Of a stretch of 8,325 bases of DNA, positions 5,520-8,325 are shown piece by piece. This stretch comes from JBGOUV01 sp041477815 (GTDB taxonomy: Bacteria; Acidobacteriota; Terriglobia; Bryobacterales; JACQDG01). The DNA is taken from assembly GCA_041477815.1 (NCBI GenBank), contig JBGOUV010000307.1, forward strand, positions 1 through 8,325. The letters run 5' to 3'. The notes under the pieces are model-generated. The model did not search any database, was not told the origin of the DNA, and saw only the letters and a program-made list of their open reading frames with translations. Position numbers and translations under genes: made by a program. The number at the start of each line of letters is the position of its first letter. Position 1 is the first letter of the stretch.

Positions 5520-6600
5520 ATGATGGAGGTCATGCGAATCCTTGCGTTGGTCTTGGCTTGTGGGATGGCGGTGGCGGAAGTGCGGACGGTACGGGTGCCG
5601 GCGGGAGGGGTGCAGCCTCAGGTGGTGGTTTCCGGTGACTTGGCGCATATGGTCTATTTGGTTGGGGAGCCCGGGCGGGCGGACGTGATGTATGTGCGGT
5701 CCAGCGATGAGGGGCGAACCTTTTCTGCGCCCGTGCGGGTAAATAGTCAGGCGGGGAGCGCGGTGGCGACGGGCACGATTCGGGGGGCGCACCTGGCCGT
5801 GGGGAAAGCCGGACGGGTACATGTGGCTTGGAACGGCCCCACCATGCAGTATGCGCGGTGGAATGGGAAGGCCTTTGAGCCGCAGCGAAACCTGATGCAG
5901 AAAACTTCCGGTTTGGATGGGGGGGGCTCGCTGGCGGCGGACGCCGCGGGACACGTGTACGTGGTCTGGCACGGAAGGGCCGAAGGGGGTGAAGGGGGAG
6001 ACGGGGCGGCGGGTGTGGGTGGCGCGGTCGGACGATGAAGGGGCGCGGTTCGCCGTGGAGGAAGCGGCGGATACCCCGGCGGTGGGGGCTTGCGGGTGCT
6101 GCGGGTTGCGGGGGTTCACCGACGCCCAGGGGACGGTCTACGTGCTGTATCGGTCCGCCGCGGAGGAGATTCATCGGGACATCCGCCTGCTGGTTTCGCG
6201 GGATTTTGGGAAGAGCTTCCAGGGGGGATTGGTGCATCCGTGGCAGATCAACGCGTGTCCGATGAGCAGCATGACGCTGGCGCCGGGGCTGGCGGCGTGG
6301 GAGACGGCAGGACAGGTGTATTGGGGAGCCATAGAAGGGCAGAGCGTGCCGCGTCCGGTGGCGGCGCCGGGGGAGGGGAAAGGGCGAAAGCACCCGGTGG
6401 TGGCACGGAATCGGCGCGGGGAGACGATTCTGGCGTGGACGGAGGGGACGGGGTGGCAGAAAGGCGGAAACCTGGCGTGGCAGTTGTATGACCGGGAGGG
6501 CAAGCCTACGATGGAGAAGGGCACGGCGCCGGGAGTGCCGGTGTGGAGTATGGCCACCGTCCTGGCGCGGGCGGAGGGAGGGTTCACCCTTGTCTACTGA
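5520..6600 (+). pseudogene. Secreted Asp-box (sialidase-like) beta-propeller protein, frameshifted
   Basis: The gene reads well in one frame to VYVVWHG at about 5975 and then in the +1 frame from about 5989 to TGA 6600. Its length, 1081 bases, is one more than a multiple of three. Dropping one G from the run at 5985-5989 joins HGRAEG to VKGETGRRVWVARS naturally. The start is ATG 5520, with AGGA five bases upstream (5511-5514). MMEVMRILALVLACGMAVA is a Sec signal peptide, so the product should be exported. Three Asp-box (S-x-D-x-G-x-T/S-F) blades are visible: SSDEGRTF (61-68), SDDEGARF and SRDFGKSF. Between them is CGCCG (6091-6105), and later HPWQINACPMSSM. Asp-boxes indicate a six-bladed propeller of the sialidase superfamily, but no sialidase Arg triad could be assigned, so glycosidase activity is not claimed. 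The frameshift may be a genuine mutation, an assembly error or, least likely, programmed. It overlaps the next gene by 11 bases. Confidence 0.78.
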
Positions 6601-7384
6601 CACGCGGCGACTGGAAGGGCAGGTGGCGATCGTGACCGGGGCGTCGCGGGGGATTGGGCGGGCCATCGCGGTGCGGCTGGCGCGGGAGGGGGCGCGGGTG
6701 GCGGTGAATTACCGGAGCCAGGCGGCGGCCGCGCAGGAAGTGGTGGAGGAAATCCGGACCCAGGGGGGTGAAGCGGTGGCGGTGCAGGCTGACGTCGCCG
6801 ATCGCGAGGCCGCGGCGCGGCTGGCCGACCAGACGCTGGCGCGCTTCGGACGGATCGACGTGCTGGTGAACAACGCCGGGGTTATGCATCGCAGCGATGT
6901 ACTACACTTTCAGAGCGCCGAGTTCGAGGAGATGCGGGCGGTGAACGTGGGGGGCACCGTCCACTGCGTGGCGGCGGTGCTGCCGGCGATGAGAGAGCGG
7001 AAGGCGGGGAGCATCGTGAACCTGGCGTCGATCGCGGCCATCGGGACGGCGAAACCGGGTACCACGTTCTACGCGGCGACCAAGGCGGCGGTGGCTATCC
7101 TGACGAAAAGATTTGCGCTGGAGTTGGGGCCGCTGGGGATCCGGGTGAACTGCGTGGCGCCGGGTTTTATCATGACCGACATGGTGCGGGTGGAGCGCAC
7201 GGAACAGGAACTGGAGGCGATGATCGCGCAGATGGGGTCGGTGACGATGTTGGGGCGAGTCGGGCGGCCGGAGGATATCGCGTCGGTGGTGGCGTTTCTG
7301 GCGTCGGAGGATGCGGGGTTCATGACGGGGCAGATCGTGACGGCGGACGGGGGGCGGATGGACTACCTTACCCACGCGCTGTAG
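6590..7384 (+). CDS. SDR-family NAD(P)-dependent oxidoreductase (FabG-like)
   Basis: A 264-residue classical short-chain dehydrogenase/reductase, cytoplasmic, full length. The Rossmann motif TGASRGIG is at 16-23. Arg42 after strand 2 (NYRS) favours NADP(H). NNAG is at 94-97, and the catalytic tetrad is N119, S147, Y161 and K165 (YAATK). The cofactor-closing PG is at 191-192, and GRVGRPEDIASVVAFLAS (222-239) with TGQIVTADGG (246-255) is the typical end. Relatives reduce 3-oxoacyl groups, keto sugars or steroids, or oxidise sugar alcohols; the substrate cannot be read here. The start is TTG 6590-6592, which fits the LEGQVAIVTG beginning and has GGAGGG upstream with a spacer of about eight bases. 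It overlaps the stop of the propeller gene (6598-6600), suggesting one transcript with coupled translation. The open frame upstream to 6488 lies inside the propeller gene and has no SDR character. Confidence 0.93.
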   Translation: MSTDTRRLEGQVAIVTGASRGIGRAIAVRLAREGARVAVNYRSQAAAAQEVVEEIRTQGGEAVAVQADVADREAAARLADQTLARFGRIDVLVNNAGVMHRSDVLHFQSAEFEEMRAVNVGGTVHCVAAVLPAMRERKAGSIVNLASIAAIGTAKPGTTFYAATKAAVAILTKRFALELGPLGIRVNCVAPGFIMTDMVRVERTEQELEAMIAQMGSVTMLGRVGRPEDIASVVAFLASEDAGFMTGQIVTADGGRMDYLTHAL

Positions 7385-7395
7385 GCCGCCGCCAC

Positions 7396-7451
7396 CGAAC
7401 CGCGAGCGGATGGTTCGACAGATCGGGCCGCTCCCTCACCGTCGCGGTTCG
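7396..7451. repeat. Ten-base inverted repeat in the SDR-tilS gap, with a competing stem
   Basis: CGAACCGCGA (7396-7405) pairs perfectly with TCGCGGTTCG (7442-7451) across 36 bases. Within it, GAGCGG (7404-7409) can instead pair with CCGCTC (7428-7433), which shares the GA of the outer arm, so the two stems exclude each other. No T-run follows, so intrinsic termination is not supported. It could be a transcript 3' structure for the SDR gene or a control element for tilS. Confidence 0.45.
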
Positions 7452-7464
7452 CGGTCACGGGGCA

Positions 7465-7470
7465 TACAAT
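7465..7470 (+). promoter_or_regulatory. Possible -10 element of tilS
   Basis: TACAAT lies in the only AT-rich patch before tilS. Initiation seven bases past it would fall on the GTG at 7477, giving a leaderless or nearly leaderless message, which fits the lack of a good ribosome binding site. No convincing -35 hexamer lies 16-18 bases upstream. Weak support. Confidence 0.25.
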
Positions 7471-7476
7471 TGAAGT

Positions 7477-8325
7477 GTGCTTCGACGGGTGGCTCAAACT
7501 ATTGCGAAGTACCGGATGCTGCGGGCCGGGGAGCGGGTTGGTGTGGCCGTGTCCGGGGGAGCGGACTCGGTGGCGTTGTTGTCGGCGCTGGTGGAGTTGC
7601 GGGAGGAGTTGGGGATTCTGCTGGCGGTGGTACATGTGAATCATGGGCTGCGGGGGGCGGAGTCGGACGGGGATGAGGCGTTCACGCGGGAGTTGGCGGG
7701 ATCGTGGGGGTTGGAATGCGCGGTGGAGCGGGCAGTGTTGGGGGGAGGAAACGTTGAACAAGAGGGACGAAAGTTTCGTCTTCAGTTGTTCCAGAGACTG
7801 ATCGCGGAGAACCGGGTAGACAAAGTCGCTACGGGGCATACGCGGACCGATCAGGCGGAGACGGTGCTGTTCCGCTTCCTGCGGGGAGCGGGGACGGCGG
7901 GATTAGCAGGCATTCATCCGGTGCTGGAAGGAAGGGTGGTGCGGCCTTTGATCGAGGTGGAGCGGGGGGACGTGCTCGAGTACTTGCAGGCCGCGGGACG
8001 GAGTTGGCGCGAGGATTCGAGCAATCGGAGTCTGGATCTGGCGCGGAACCGGCTGCGGCACGAGCTGCTGCCGCAACTGGAGAGAGACTGGAATCCGGGG
8101 ATCGGGGGACGGCTGGCCCAGATGGCGGAGTGGGCCCGGGACGAAGAGGCTTATTGGCAGGAAGAACTGGCAGGATGGGACGCGCGGTATTTACGGCAGG
8201 AGGGGCGAGTGGTTTTTGTGGAGGCCCCGGCGGTGGCGGGATTGCCGGCGGCGGTAGAAAGGCGGCTGTGGCGGCGGGTAGTGGAGAAGGTCCGCGGGGA
8301 CTTGCGGGGGATCGAGTTCGGGCAC
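7477..8325 (+). CDS. tilS: tRNA(Ile)-lysidine synthase TilS, C-terminus outside window
   Basis: TilS uses ATP to attach lysine to C34 of tRNA-Ile2, changing its anticodon to read AUA and its identity from Met to Ile; it is essential in most bacteria. 283 codons are present to the right edge, with no stop. The N-type PP-loop SGGADS (26-31) binds ATP. HVNHGLRG (53-60) and GHTRTDQAET (120-129) are the conserved family blocks lining the site. The segment EDSSNRSLDLARNRLRHELLP (residues 179-199), of E-D-x-(S/T)-N...RN-x-x-R type, is TilS-specific. The start at GTG 7477 is preferred over the in-frame GTG at 7489 because LRRVAQTIAKYRML matches the usual first helix of the family. The lysine-tRNA-binding C-terminal domain lies mostly beyond the window. 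Codons end heavily in G, as in the SDR gene. Confidence 0.96.
   Translation, partial: MLRRVAQTIAKYRMLRAGERVGVAVSGGADSVALLSALVELREELGILLAVVHVNHGLRGAESDGDEAFTRELAGSWGLECAVERAVLGGGNVEQEGRKFRLQLFQRLIAENRVDKVATGHTRTDQAETVLFRFLRGAGTAGLAGIHPVLEGRVVRPLIEVERGDVLEYLQAAGRSWREDSSNRSLDLARNRLRHELLPQLERDWNPGIGGRLAQMAEWARDEEAYWQEELAGWDARYLRQEGRVVFVEAPAVAGLPAAVERRLWRRVVEKVRGDLRGIEFGH

Noticed and set aside
5530..6666. Minus-strand 378-codon frame opposite the propeller gene
   Set aside because: Arg/Pro/His-rich shadow of a frame with clear Asp-boxes and signal peptide on the plus strand.
7410..7676. Plus-strand 88-codon frame over the start of tilS
   Set aside because: It is out of frame with the clear PP-loop protein and has Gly/Val-rich shadow composition.

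Overview
The window is GC-rich bacterial chromosome. The lineage suggested is Acidobacteriota, Solibacter/Bryobacter-like. This is an inference from three things: the style of the two secreted proteins at 1-684 (minus) and 5520-6600 (plus), very strong GC/CG-ending codon use, and REP-like palindromes in intergenic DNA. It has not been tested by any search. No rRNA, tRNA, CRISPR array or insertion sequence was seen.

Layout. (1) Position 1-684, minus: the 5' part of a gene for a Tat-exported protein of alpha-toroid/polysaccharide-lyase-like appearance, cut by the window edge. (2) 713-755: two adjacent palindromes. (3) 758-3409, minus: alaS, complete alanyl-tRNA synthetase with a TTG start. (4) 3456-4861: a compact cluster of toxin-antitoxin (TA) material. 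It holds an intact DUF433/DUF5615 pair (minus), a wrecked HEPN-MNT pair (minus), and a divergent plus-strand antitoxin gene followed by a decayed RelE-like toxin. (5) 4878-5423, minus: recX. (6) 5440-5479: a heptanucleotide tandem repeat between divergent genes. (7) 5520-6600, plus: a secreted Asp-box (sialidase-like) beta-propeller gene broken by an apparent +1 frameshift near 5985-5998. It overlaps (8) an SDR-family oxidoreductase (6590-7384, plus). (9) 7477-8325, plus: tilS, cut by the right edge.

The most informative reading is architectural. recX and alaS lie next to each other and on the same strand in many bacteria (recA-recX-alaS in E. coli). Here they keep that order and orientation, but about 1.4 kb of TA genes and TA debris sits between them. 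The flanks carry an excess of G over C on the plus strand whichever strand is coding, while the DUF433/DUF5615 part is C-rich on the same strand. This fits insertion of foreign DNA into an old housekeeping neighbourhood. Of three TA modules, one looks intact, one has lost the catalytic half of its nucleotidyltransferase and nearly all of its HEPN toxin, and one keeps its antitoxin but has a damaged toxin.

Housekeeping roles: AlaRS charges tRNA-Ala and edits mischarged Ser/Gly; RecX modulates RecA; TilS makes lysidine at C34 of tRNA-Ile2. The SDR and the propeller gene probably share a transcript, but their substrates cannot be read from the sequence.
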